Source: Falsirhodobacter deserti (lineage in GTDB: Bacteria; Pseudomonadota; Alphaproteobacteria; Rhodobacterales; Rhodobacteraceae). From it: a stretch of DNA of 64,000 bases. The translations under genes were made by a program, and so were the position numbers. The stretch spans positions 958,311-1,022,310 of the forward strand of contig NZ_ML137218.1 of the NCBI RefSeq assembly GCF_004015795.1, given 5' to 3'. Numbering within the stretch: position 1 is the first letter of the stretch; each line of letters opens with the position of its first letter. The notes under the pieces were generated by a model. It was given only the letters and a program-made list of their open reading frames with translations, had not been told where the DNA came from and made no database searches. This document shows positions 56,358 through 64,000 of this stretch, piece by piece.

Positions 56358-56386
56358 GGGCGCGGGGGAAACTCCGCGCCCTTTTT
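56358..56386 (+). terminator. Intrinsic terminator of the outer-membrane barrel gene
   Basis: Stem GGGCGCGG / CCGCGCCC (8 bp plus a G-U pair), followed by five T, 24 nt after the stop. Confidence 0.85.
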
Positions 56387-56431
56387 CATTTCTGTGGCAC
56401 ATGTTATGGCGCAGGGGGAACGGAGGATGCT

Positions 56432-57802
56432 ATGACCATCAGGCTGCACAACACGAAGACCCGCACGAAAGAGGTTTTTAAACCGATCGACCCGTCGAAC
56501 GTGCGCATGTATGTCTGTGGCCCCACCGTGTATGACCGTGCCCACCTGGGCAATGCGCGCCCCGTCGTGGTGTTCGACACCCTGTTCCGGCTGCTGCGCG
56601 AGGTATATGGCACAGGTTGCGTGACTTATGCGCGCAACTTTACGGACGTGGATGACAAGATCAACGACCGCGCCGCCGCGACAGGCCGCACGATCCGCGA
56701 CATCACGGATGAAACGATCGGCTGGTACCACGCCGACATGGATGCCCTTGGTGCGCTGCGCCCGACGCATGAACCTCGCGCCACGGATTTCATCGGCCAG
56801 ATGATCGACATGATCGGCACGCTGATCGAACGTGGCCATGCCTATGCCGCCGAGGGTCACGTGATGTTCGAGGTGCGCAGCTTTGCCGAATACGGCGCGC
56901 TGTCAGGACGGTCGGTCGATGACATGATCGCCGGCGCGCGGGTGGAGGTTGCCCCCTTCAAGCGCGATCCGATGGATTTCGTGCTTTGGAAGCCATCGGA
57001 TGCTGTGCAACCGGGGTGGGACAGCCCTTGGGGGCGGGGGCGTCCTGGCTGGCACATCGAATGCTCGGCCATGTCATACGAGTTGCTGGGCGCGGCGTTC
57101 GACATCCATGCTGGCGGCATCGACCTGCAATTCCCGCACCACGAGAACGAGATCGCGCAAAGCTGCTGCTCGCATCCCGAAGCAGGTTTCGCCAATATCT
57201 GGCTGCATAACGAGATGCTGATGGTCGAAGGGCGGAAGATGTCCAAGTCCCTTGGCAACTTCTTCACGGTTCGCGACCTGCTGGACAAGGGTGTGCCGGG
57301 CGAGGTGGTGCGTTTCGTTCTGCTGTCCACGCATTATGCCCGTCCGATGGACTGGACTGCCGAAAAGGCCGAACAGGCCAGTGCCACGCTGCGCAAGTGG
57401 CGGGCGCTGGCTGAAGGGGTGGAGCCTTCGGCGCCCGATGCGACATTTCTTTCCGTGCTGTCGGACGATCTGAACACCGCGGGGGCCATTGCCGAACTTC
57501 ACCGGCTGGCTGCGGCAGGCGATGCGGCGGGGTTGGTGGCGTCGGCGCGGATTCTGGGGCTGCTGCTGCCGGATCTGGGGGATTGGGCCACCGTTGCCGG
57601 GCCGGATGCGGAAGTCTCGGCCCTGATCGAGGCCCTGCTGGAAGCACGGACAGAGGCACGTAAGGCCAGGGATTTCGCGCGTGCCGATGCATTGCGCGAT
57701 GGTTTCGCGGCGGCGGGTGTTGTTGTTAAAGACACTGCGACGGGTGCGGAATGGTCCTTGGCCCCCGGCTTCGACGCCGAAAAGCTGAAGGCGCTGGTAT
57801 GA
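56432..57802 (+). CDS. cysS: Cysteinyl-tRNA synthetase
   Basis: Charges tRNA-Cys. The 456-residue class I synthetase has the zinc-ligand Cys29 and HIGH-type motif in [17 protein letters not shown], the second zinc site region ([24 protein letters not shown]) and the KMSKSLGNF loop near residue 269. A helical anticodon-binding domain follows. Length is normal. ATGA overlap with the downstream squalene-synthase-fold gene. Confidence 0.97.
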   Translation: MTIRLHNTKTRTKEVFKPIDPSNVRMYVCGPTVYDRAHLGNARPVVVFDTLFRLLREVYGTGCVTYARNFTDVDDKINDRAAATGRTIRDITDETIGWYHADMDALGALRPTHEPRATDFIGQMIDMIGTLIERGHAYAAEGHVMFEVRSFAEYGALSGRSVDDMIAGARVEVAPFKRDPMDFVLWKPSDAVQPGWDSPWGRGRPGWHIECSAMSYELLGAAFDIHAGGIDLQFPHHENEIAQSCCSHPEAGFANIWLHNEMLMVEGRKMSKSLGNFFTVRDLLDKGVPGEVVRFVLLSTHYARPMDWTAEKAEQASATLRKWRALAEGVEPSAPDATFLSVLSDDLNTAGAIAELHRLAAAGDAAGLVASARILGLLLPDLGDWATVAGPDAEVSALIEALLEARTEARKARDFARADALRDGFAAAGVVVKDTATGAEWSLAPGFDAEKLKALV

Positions 57803-58539
57803 GCCTTGATGCCTGCGCAGCCTTGGTGGCCAAGGGCGACCCGGACCGTTTCGCCACGCTGATGGCTGCGCCGGTTCCCATGCGGGCGCGGCTTCTGCCG
57901 CTTTACGCCTTCAACCTCGAGGTGGCGCGGGCCCCTTGGGTCACGTCCGAACCCATGATCGCCGAGATGCGCCTTCAATGGTGGGCCGATCTTGCCGAAC
58001 AGATCGGGCAGGGCCGCGCTCCCGCGCATGAGGTGGCAACCCCGCTTGCCGCGCTTGTCACCGAAGCGCGGCTGCCGGTATCGCTGCTGGACGCGATGGT
58101 GGAGGCGCGACGCCGGGACATCTATAACGAACGCCCTAACAACGCGGAATTCGACAGCTATCTTGATGCGACGGCGGGCAACCTGATGTGGTTGTCGGCG
58201 CTGGCCCTTGGTGCCGGACCGGAGCTGGAGGCGCGGGTCCGGGCCGTCGCATGGGGGCAGGGGCTTGCCTCGTTGCTGCAGGCAGTGCCCGAACTGGTTG
58301 CGCGGGGGCGGCATCCCCTGCCGCATGATGATATTTCGGCGCTGGCACAGGACGGGCTGCGGCGGCTGCGGCAGGGGCGGTTCCCGCGCAAGATTGCCCC
58401 CGCGCTTTGGCCCGCATGGCAGGCGAAGGGCTTGCTGCGCCTTGCGCAGGCCGAACCGCAACGTGTGGCGGAAGGGCGCCTTGCCCTGCCGGAGATCCGC
58501 AAGCGGGGCACCTTGCTGCTGCGGTCGGTTCTGGGGTGA
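57799..58539 (+). CDS. Squalene/phytoene synthase-fold protein, NDUFAF6-like
   Basis: A 246-residue helical protein of the squalene/phytoene synthase superfamily. It is shorter than true synthases (about 280-350) and lacks both Asp-rich DxxxD catalytic motifs: the expected first site reads [27 protein letters not shown]. Typical segments [19 protein letters not shown] and [11 protein letters not shown] remain. This pattern matches the NDUFAF6 (complex I assembly factor) branch, so an enzymatic role in carotenoid or hopanoid synthesis is doubtful. Start overlaps the cysS stop (ATGA). Confidence 0.8.
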   Translation: MSLDACAALVAKGDPDRFATLMAAPVPMRARLLPLYAFNLEVARAPWVTSEPMIAEMRLQWWADLAEQIGQGRAPAHEVATPLAALVTEARLPVSLLDAMVEARRRDIYNERPNNAEFDSYLDATAGNLMWLSALALGAGPELEARVRAVAWGQGLASLLQAVPELVARGRHPLPHDDISALAQDGLRRLRQGRFPRKIAPALWPAWQAKGLLRLAQAEPQRVAEGRLALPEIRKRGTLLLRSVLG

Positions 58540-58592
58540 CGGGCAGGGCGCCATCGCCTATCACAAGACCTGCACAACGCAAGGGGAGCAAG

Positions 58593-59246
58593 ATGAGCCT
58601 GACCTTCGGACGCACGGCTGCCGCCTCGGGGCAGGCGGACAGCATGGTGATCTTCGTGCACGGCTATGGCGCGAATGGGGCGGACCTGCTGGATCTGGCA
58701 ACCCCGCTGGCGCACCATCTGCCGAACACCGTTTTCATCGCACCGGACGCGCCGCAGCGCAGCCGGAACAATCCGATGGGCTTTCAGTGGTTTCCCATCC
58801 CGCGCCTTGACGGATCATCGCAGCGCGAGATGGAGGAAGGCTTTGCAAGCGCCGCCGAGGTGTTGCAGTTCTTCATCGACGAACGTCTGGCAGAGGAGCG
58901 GATCGCACCCGAACGGCTGGTTCTGGTGGGCTTTTCCCAAGGTACGATGATGAGCCTGCACGTCGCCCCGCGAAGGGTGGAGCCGATCGCGGGCGTGGTC
59001 GCCATTTCAGGGCGGCTGATCGCGCCGGAGCGGCTGGAGGCGGAGGCGCTTTCCAAGCCGCCCGTTCTGCTGGTGCATGGCGATCAGGATCCGATAGTCC
59101 CGTTCGAGGAGATGGGCCTTGCCGGCAATGCGCTGGTCGCCGCCGGATTCCAGACCTCTGGCCACGTGATGAAGAACACCGGGCACGGCATTGCACCCGA
59201 CGGGGTGGGCGCGGTTCTGTCGTTCCTGCGCGAAACCTTGCGCTGA
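58593..59246 (+). CDS. Alpha/beta hydrolase, phospholipase/carboxylesterase family
   Basis: A 217-residue cytoplasmic serine esterase. The ATG at 58593 follows AAGGGGAG. Signatures: oxyanion region VIFVHGYGANGADL, nucleophile elbow GFSQGTMMSLH (Ser near residue 117), Asp in VHGDQDPIVPFEEM, and His in KNTGHGIAPDG. This resembles the YpfH/carboxylesterase 1 (acyl-protein thioesterase-like) group; substrate unknown. The 54-nt gap after the previous gene makes co-transcription with cysS possible. Confidence 0.88.
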   Translation: MSLTFGRTAAASGQADSMVIFVHGYGANGADLLDLATPLAHHLPNTVFIAPDAPQRSRNNPMGFQWFPIPRLDGSSQREMEEGFASAAEVLQFFIDERLAEERIAPERLVLVGFSQGTMMSLHVAPRRVEPIAGVVAISGRLIAPERLEAEALSKPPVLLVHGDQDPIVPFEEMGLAGNALVAAGFQTSGHVMKNTGHGIAPDGVGAVLSFLRETLR

Positions 59247-59405
59247 CGTCACCAAACCGTCACCCTTCGCCACTATACCTAGTGGTGCACCTGCGCTGGA
59301 ACATGGGGCTTGCAACATGGCCGACGCCATATATAGTTCCAGCGAAGGCGATGGGGCGGCTCCCCGCCCCTTGACCCTTGCGGGACGGGGCGAAGGAGGA
59401 TGCAG

Positions 59406-59990
59406 ATGGACGGGGATTTCAGAACTCATTTCGTGCGGGAGCCGGCGGCGCTGAAGCAGTTTCCCGCGCTTGTGCTGAACGCAGATTACCGCCCGCTTTC
59501 CTATTACCCGCTTTCCCTTTGGCCGTGGCAGGAAGCGATCAAGGCGGCCTTTCTGGATCGGGTGACGATCGTTGCCGAATACGACCAGACCGTTCGAAGC
59601 CAGCGGGCCGAGATACGGATCCCGTCGGTGGTGGTGCTTAAAGATTTCGTGAAACCTCAAAAGCGCGTGGCCTTCACGCGCTTTAATCTTTTCCTGAGGG
59701 ACGAGTTCTGCTGCCAGTATTGTGGCGCCAAGGGTGATCTGACCTTCGATCACGTGCTGCCCAGGTGCCGCGGCGGCATCACCAGCTGGGAAAACGTCGT
59801 GGCGGCCTGTTCGCCCTGCAACCTGCGCAAGGGGTCCAAGACACTTCGGCAATCTGGCCTGCGGCTGGCCAAGGCTCCGGGTCGTCCCACCGCCGAAGAA
59901 ATGCAGAACCACGGCCGCCGTTTTCCGCCGAACCATCTGCACGAAAGCTGGCTCGATTATCTGTACTGGGATACGGAGCTGGATGCCTGA
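59406..59990 (+). CDS. HNH endonuclease domain protein
   Basis: A 194-residue protein. I start at the ATG at 59406, five bases after AAGGAGGA; the ATG at 59400 overlaps the ribosome site. The N-terminal third has the LVLNADYRPLSYYPLSLWPWQEAI segment common to chromosomal HNH proteins of this group. The HNH core has CCQYCG, the catalytic FDHVLPRCRGG and CSPCN (zinc-binding Cys pairs at about residues 103-106 and 139-142). These stand-alone HNH proteins are widespread in alphaproteobacterial core genomes and are of unknown role. A 159-nt gap upstream contains a short inverted repeat but no clear promoter. Confidence 0.88.
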   Translation: MDGDFRTHFVREPAALKQFPALVLNADYRPLSYYPLSLWPWQEAIKAAFLDRVTIVAEYDQTVRSQRAEIRIPSVVVLKDFVKPQKRVAFTRFNLFLRDEFCCQYCGAKGDLTFDHVLPRCRGGITSWENVVAACSPCNLRKGSKTLRQSGLRLAKAPGRPTAEEMQNHGRRFPPNHLHESWLDYLYWDTELDA

Positions 59991-60080
59991 GGCTGACATT
60001 TCCTCGGCGCGCGCTAGACTTGCCCTCGGGGCACGGGTAACACTTCGCCCGTTGCCATGACGATCACGAGGAGAGGATAG

Positions 60081-61535
60081 ATGGTTTCGCGGACGATCCC
60101 GGTGGATCCCTTCGACCTTGTGATTTTCGGTGGGACCGGGGATCTGGCACGCCGCAAGATCCTGCCCAGCCTTTACCGCCGCTATGTCGCGGGGCAGATG
60201 CCGCCCGACAGCCGGGTAATCGGTGCCGCCCGCACCGAAGCGACAAGCGAGGAGTATCGCGACCAGATCCGGTCTGCGATGGAAGAATTCCTGTCGCCGG
60301 CCAAACGCGATGCCGCCTCGGTCGAGGATTTCCTGCGCCACGTCCATTACGTCCAGATCGATGCGACGGGGGATACGGGCTGGGATGACCTGAAGACGCT
60401 TGTGCGGCAGGACCGGATCAACGCCTTCTATTTCTCGGTTGCGCCGTCGCTGTTCGGCGCGATCGCGGAACGCCTTCACGATCGCGGGATCGCGAATGCC
60501 GAAAGCCGGATCGTGGTGGAAAAGCCGTTCGGCAAGGATCTGGAAACCGCGCGCAAGCTGAACGCGACGCTGGCCACGTATTTCACCGAGCAGCAGATCT
60601 ATCGGATCGATCATTATCTGGGCAAGGAAACTGTCCAGAACCTGATGGCGATCCGCTTCGCGAACATTCTGTTCGAGCCGTTGTGGAAGACGGAGTATAT
60701 CGATCACGTCCAGATCACGGTGGCCGAAACCGTCGGCGTGGACGGGCGAGGGGCGTATTACGACACGTCGGGTGCGATGCGCGACATGGTGCAGAACCAC
60801 CTGATGCAGCTTTTGTGCCTGATCGCGATGGAGCCGCCCTATCATTTCGACCCGGATGCGGTGCGGGACGAAAAGCTGAAGGTCATCCGGGCGCTTGAAC
60901 CGGTTCGTCCCGAAGATATCGTGCGGGGCCAGTATCTGGCGGGCGGTGGCAAGCAAGGCTATCGCGAGGATGCGGAAAACCCCGACAGCCGGACCGAAAG
61001 CTATATCGCGCTGAAGGCGGGCATTGCAAACTGGCGCTGGAAGAATACGCCGTTCTATCTGCGGACCGGCAAGCGCCTGCGTGCCCGCACCTCGGAAATT
61101 GCGGTCTTCTTCCGCAGGCCGCCGCATTCGATCTTCGACGATCCCGAAGGCGGGCGCGAGAATGTGCTGGTGATCCGCCTGCAACCGAACGAAGGGATCA
61201 ACCTAAAGGTCATGATCAAGGAACCGGGGCCGGGCGGCATGCGCCTGACACAGGTGCCGCTGGACATGTCTTTTGCGCAGGCGCTTGGTCCCGATGGCTC
61301 GGACATTCCGGATGCCTATGAGCGGCTGGTGATGGACGTGATCCGTGGCAACCAGACGCTGTTCATGCGCGGCGATGAGGTGGAGGCGGCCTGGGCCTGG
61401 GCCGATCCGATCATCCAAGGATGGGAAGCGCGCGGCGATCGTCCGCATTCCTATGAACCTGCGACCTCGGGGCCGGAGGATGCGCTTATGCTGCTGCATC
61501 GTGACGGCCGCCGGTGGAGAGAGATCAAAGAATGA
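60081..61535 (+). CDS. zwf: Glucose-6-phosphate 1-dehydrogenase
   Basis: Oxidises glucose 6-phosphate to 6-phosphogluconolactone with NAD(P), opening the pentose phosphate and Entner-Doudoroff routes. The 484-residue protein has the dinucleotide motif VIFGGTGDLARRKI (residues 14-27), VEKPFGKDL, and the active-site signature RIDHYLGKE (about 175-183). FYLRTGKRL follows. CGAGGAGAGG precedes the ATG. ATGA overlap with pgl. Confidence 0.97.
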   Translation: MVSRTIPVDPFDLVIFGGTGDLARRKILPSLYRRYVAGQMPPDSRVIGAARTEATSEEYRDQIRSAMEEFLSPAKRDAASVEDFLRHVHYVQIDATGDTGWDDLKTLVRQDRINAFYFSVAPSLFGAIAERLHDRGIANAESRIVVEKPFGKDLETARKLNATLATYFTEQQIYRIDHYLGKETVQNLMAIRFANILFEPLWKTEYIDHVQITVAETVGVDGRGAYYDTSGAMRDMVQNHLMQLLCLIAMEPPYHFDPDAVRDEKLKVIRALEPVRPEDIVRGQYLAGGGKQGYREDAENPDSRTESYIALKAGIANWRWKNTPFYLRTGKRLRARTSEIAVFFRRPPHSIFDDPEGGRENVLVIRLQPNEGINLKVMIKEPGPGGMRLTQVPLDMSFAQALGPDGSDIPDAYERLVMDVIRGNQTLFMRGDEVEAAWAWADPIIQGWEARGDRPHSYEPATSGPEDALMLLHRDGRRWREIKE

Positions 61536-62203
61536 ACTTCAACGAATATCCTGACCGGGAATTCCTTTTCCTGTCCCTTGCCAACAAGATCGCGAGCGAG
61601 CTTGGCGACTTCCTGCGCCGTGAAGGCCGGGCAAGCCTGTGCGTTCCCGGGGGAACGACGCCCGGCCCGATCTTCGACACCCTGTCGGGTGTTGATCTGG
61701 ATTGGGGCAACGTGACTGTGTTCCTGAACGATGAACGCTGGGTGCCCGAGGATAGCGCGCGATCCAACACGCGCCTTCTGAAGGAACGTCTGCTGACCGG
61801 TCGCGCCGCCGCCGCCAATTATGTGCCGCTTTATGCGCCGACGGAAACACCGGAAGAATCGCTTGACGCACTGGCCGAGGGGCTGGAGCCGCATCTTCCC
61901 ATTTCCGTCCTGCTGCTTGGCATGGGCACGGACATGCACACCGCGTCACTGTTCCCCGGTGCCGACCGTCTGGAAGAAGGGCTTTCCGACAAGGCGCCGC
62001 TGCTGCTTCCCATGCGTGCCGATGGCGCGGGGGAGCCGCGCATCACCTTGTCTGCGCGGCCGCTGAAGCAGGCAATGTCCTCGCACCTTCTGATCACGGG
62101 GCTGGAAAAGCGCGAGGCGCTGGAGCGTGCCGCGAAGCTGTCGCCTCTGGAAGCGCCCGTCCGCGCCTTCCTGAACGAAACGGTGGTCCACTGGGCCGAA
62201 TAA
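61532..62203 (+). CDS. pgl: 6-phosphogluconolactonase
   Basis: Hydrolyses 6-phosphogluconolactone made by the upstream dehydrogenase. The ATG at 61532 overlaps the zwf stop and gives 223 residues. NagB/Pgl-fold signatures: [11 protein letters not shown] (residues 38-48), [39 protein letters not shown] and [10 protein letters not shown]. pgi follows after 10 nt. No edd or 6-phosphogluconate dehydrogenase gene is in the window. Confidence 0.96.
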   Translation: MNFNEYPDREFLFLSLANKIASELGDFLRREGRASLCVPGGTTPGPIFDTLSGVDLDWGNVTVFLNDERWVPEDSARSNTRLLKERLLTGRAAAANYVPLYAPTETPEESLDALAEGLEPHLPISVLLLGMGTDMHTASLFPGADRLEEGLSDKAPLLLPMRADGAGEPRITLSARPLKQAMSSHLLITGLEKREALERAAKLSPLEAPVRAFLNETVVHWAE

Positions 62204-62213
62204 GGAGGATTTC

Positions 62214-63803
62214 ATGAACGACTGGCAGGCTCTGCGCGACCATCAACGGATGGTTGCGAACCGCCCCATACTGACCCTGTTCGACGAAGATCGCGCTGCC
62301 GGCTTCTCGGCACGGGCAGACGGGCTGCTGTTCGACTTTTCGAAGACGAACATCTGCCAGACCGGGCTGGACCTTCTGATCCGGCTGGCCGAGGGCGCAG
62401 ATCTGCCGGTGAAGCGGGACGCGATGTTCAACGGCGCCCGCATCAACGAGACCGAGAACCGCGCCGTTCTTCACACCACCCTGCGCAACATGGATGCGCC
62501 CGTTCTGGTGAACGAACAGGATGTGACCGGCCCGCTGCGTCAGACCCATGGCCGGATGCAGGCCTTCGCGCGGGAGGTGCGGGATGGCACCTTTGCCGGG
62601 CAAGGCGGGCGCATCACGGATGTGGTGAATATCGGCATCGGCGGCTCCGACCTCGGCCCCGCGATGGCCTGCATCGCGCTGTCACCTTACGCCGACGGCC
62701 CGCGCTGCCATTTCGTGTCGAACGTGGACGGCGCGCATATCGCCGATGTTCTGGCAGGGCTGAATCCGGAAACGACACTGGTCATCGTCGCCTCCAAGAC
62801 CTTCACGACCATTGAAACCATGACCAACGCCGAAACGGCGAAAGCATGGATGGCAAAGGCTGTGAAAGAACCGGCAGCGCAGTTTGCTGCCGTTTCCACC
62901 GCAGCCGACAAGACCGCCGCCTTCGGCATCGACGCCTCGCGCGTGTTCGGGTTCGAGGATTGGGTCGGTGGCCGCTATTCCATGTGGGGGCCGATCGGGC
63001 TGGCGTTGATGCTGGCCATCGGGCCAGAGGATTTCGACCAGTTCCTGGCGGGTGGTGCGGCAATGGATGCCCATTTCCGGCAGACGGACCTGCGCCAGAA
63101 CCTTCCGGTTTTGCTGGCGCTGGTGGGCATCTGGCACAACCAGATCTGCGATTACGCCACCCGCGCGGTGCTTCCTTATGAACAGCGCCTGTCGCGCCTT
63201 CCGGCCTATCTTCAGCAGCTGGAGATGGAATCGAACGGCAAGCGCGTGTCGATGGATGGTGCCGATCTGGCGATCCATTCAGGTCCCGTCGTTTGGGGGG
63301 AGCCGGGAACCAATGGCCAGCACGCTTTCTATCAGCTGATCCATCAAGGCACCCGGGTGATCCCGTGCGAGTTCCTTGTTGGCCGCGAGGGGCACGAGCC
63401 GGATCTGGCGCATCAACACCGTCTGCTGGTTGCCAACTGCCTTGCCCAGTCCGAGGCGCTGCTGCGCGGCCGCACACTGGAGCAGGCAACCGACATCATG
63501 CGCAAGAAGGGGCTGGAGGGGGCCGAGCTGGAACGTCAGGCGCGCCACCGCGTCTTCCCCGGCAACCGTCCGTCCACCACGCTGTGCTATCCCAAGCTGA
63601 CGCCGTTCGTGCTGGGGCAGATCATCGCGCTTTACGAACATCGCGTGTTCGTGGAAGGCGTGATCCTTGGCATCAACTCCTTCGATCAGTGGGGGGTGGA
63701 GCTTGGGAAGGAACTGGCGCTGGCCCTGCAGCCGATCCTTGAGGGTGCTTCGGCCGAGGGCAAGGACGGGTCCACCCGTCAGCTGGTCGATTACCTGCGC
63801 TGA
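62214..63803 (+). CDS. pgi: Glucose-6-phosphate isomerase
   Basis: Interconverts glucose and fructose 6-phosphates, joining gluconeogenesis to the zwf-pgl branch it is transcribed with. The 529-residue protein has the N-terminal [43 protein letters not shown], the [15 protein letters not shown] loop and the active-site signature [22 protein letters not shown] (catalytic Glu and His) in reading order. [17 protein letters not shown] closes the protein. AAGGAGG precedes the ATG. Its last 13 bases overlap a convergent gene. Confidence 0.97.
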   Translation: MNDWQALRDHQRMVANRPILTLFDEDRAAGFSARADGLLFDFSKTNICQTGLDLLIRLAEGADLPVKRDAMFNGARINETENRAVLHTTLRNMDAPVLVNEQDVTGPLRQTHGRMQAFAREVRDGTFAGQGGRITDVVNIGIGGSDLGPAMACIALSPYADGPRCHFVSNVDGAHIADVLAGLNPETTLVIVASKTFTTIETMTNAETAKAWMAKAVKEPAAQFAAVSTAADKTAAFGIDASRVFGFEDWVGGRYSMWGPIGLALMLAIGPEDFDQFLAGGAAMDAHFRQTDLRQNLPVLLALVGIWHNQICDYATRAVLPYEQRLSRLPAYLQQLEMESNGKRVSMDGADLAIHSGPVVWGEPGTNGQHAFYQLIHQGTRVIPCEFLVGREGHEPDLAHQHRLLVANCLAQSEALLRGRTLEQATDIMRKKGLEGAELERQARHRVFPGNRPSTTLCYPKLTPFVLGQIIALYEHRVFVEGVILGINSFDQWGVELGKELALALQPILEGASAEGKDGSTRQLVDYLR

Positions 63804-64000
63804 TCGGCTCCCTCGTCGCCGTCCAGCGGTGGCGAGGGGGGAAGCGATCCACGCGCGCGGGCCGCATAGGCGACGCATCCATCAACGATGGGTGCGCAGA
63901 CACCATTGATCGTGCGCACGGTGTTGTTGTCACCGGAGAACTCCACCTGCGTGACACGCTCTCCTTCAAACCTGACCTGCGCACTGCAGGATCCGGCGGA
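63791..64000 (-). CDS. C-terminus of a cysteine-containing, probably secreted protein (cut by window edge)
   Basis: Reading leftward from the window edge there is an open frame of 69 codons ending in TAA at 63793-63791. The visible part starts [16 protein letters not shown] and contains three Cys (C5, C35, C42), [19 protein letters not shown] and a Pro/Asp-rich tail. Composition and Cys spacing suggest a periplasmic disulfide-bonded domain. The frame is genuine-looking, with no stop, and ends within the pgi 3' end, the same convergent-overlap habit seen elsewhere here. Family not recognised. Confidence 0.6.
   Translation of the reverse strand, partial: SAGSCSAQVRFEGERVTQVEFSGDNNTVRTINGVCAPIVDGCVAYAARARGSLPPSPPLDGDEGADQRR
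63810..63838. terminator. Hairpin just beyond pgi (possible bidirectional terminator)
   Basis: Eleven-bp stem CCCTCGTCGCC / GGTGGCGAGGG with two G-U pairs and a 7-nt loop, starting 7 nt after the pgi stop. No T-tract. Confidence 0.3.

Noticed and set aside
57799-58539. Carotenoid or hopanoid synthase assignment for the squalene-synthase-fold gene
   Set aside because: Both Asp-rich catalytic motifs are absent and no crt or hpn gene is nearby.
59270-59285. CCACTA-TACC-TAGTGG inverted repeat after the esterase gene
   Set aside because: Short arms, no T-tract, not positioned as a terminator or clear operator.

Overview
This is a GC-rich, gene-dense chromosomal segment from an alphaproteobacterium, most likely a member of the Rhodobacteraceae (Rhodobacterales). 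The grounds are the sciP-ctrA-ligA-recG block, a dnaG-rpoD pair with no rpsU, the small membrane protein family usually annotated in that family as 'component of SufBCD complex', and a perfect GTTC-N7-GTTC LexA box of the Rhodobacter type. I see no rRNA or tRNA gene, insertion sequence, phage gene, CRISPR array or integration site. Almost everything is core housekeeping machinery with very short gaps and many ATGA, GTGA or TGATG stop/start overlaps.

Layout. 0-7 kb: glutamate dehydrogenase, primase (dnaG), the primary sigma factor (rpoD), a small secreted protein and YjbQ. 6.5-10 kb: nrdR-ribD, a glyoxalase, thyA-folA. 10-14.7 kb: a penicillin-acylase-family hydrolase, a SYLF-domain lipoprotein, hemB, and a divergent small membrane protein. 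14.7-18.2 kb: mfd. 18.2-24.4 kb (minus strand): Bcr/CflA-type MFS exporter, DsbA/FrnE-like protein, CsbD-like protein, an orphan YejA-type binding protein and psuK-psuG. A candidate small RNA lies on the plus strand between psuG and yejA. 24.6-34.5 kb: rpsB-tsf, sodB, a host-attachment-family protein, a LOG-family protein, an Atm1-type ABC exporter, a YfgM-like protein, bamB, der and miaA. 34.5-46.2 kb: one long envelope operon, pyrH-frr-uppS-cdsA-dxr-rseP-bamA-ompH-fabZ-lpxA-lpxI-lpxB. 46.2-52.7 kb: mnmA (minus), sciP, ctrA, ligA, recG. 52.7-56.4 kb: an SOS-boxed micro-gene, an IscU/NifU-like scaffold, hisI, an ABC-F ATPase and a small outer-membrane barrel. 56.4-64 kb: cysS, a squalene/phytoene-synthase-fold protein, an esterase, an HNH nuclease, zwf-pgl-pgi, and the C-terminus of a secreted protein at the right edge.

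How the genes work together. The pyrH-to-lpxB operon couples UMP synthesis and ribosome recycling to isoprenoid carrier, phospholipid, outer-membrane protein and lipid A synthesis; BamB lies 10 kb away beside der. zwf-pgl-pgi feed glucose 6-phosphate into the oxidative branch. sciP and ctrA encode an antagonist/regulator pair of the cell-cycle circuit.

Most notable signals. (1) A 37-residue single-pass membrane protein downstream of recG with its own perfect LexA box and strong terminator, so a candidate SOS-induced micro-protein. (2) A 75-nt candidate small RNA with promoter and terminator between psuG and yejA. (3) A recurring architecture in which stop codons of convergent genes sit inside palindromic hairpins. 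(4) A perfect 12-bp palindrome at the sodB promoter. (5) Paired CtrA-like half-sites in front of ctrA. Assignments come from reading the sequence and recalling protein families; no database search was run.
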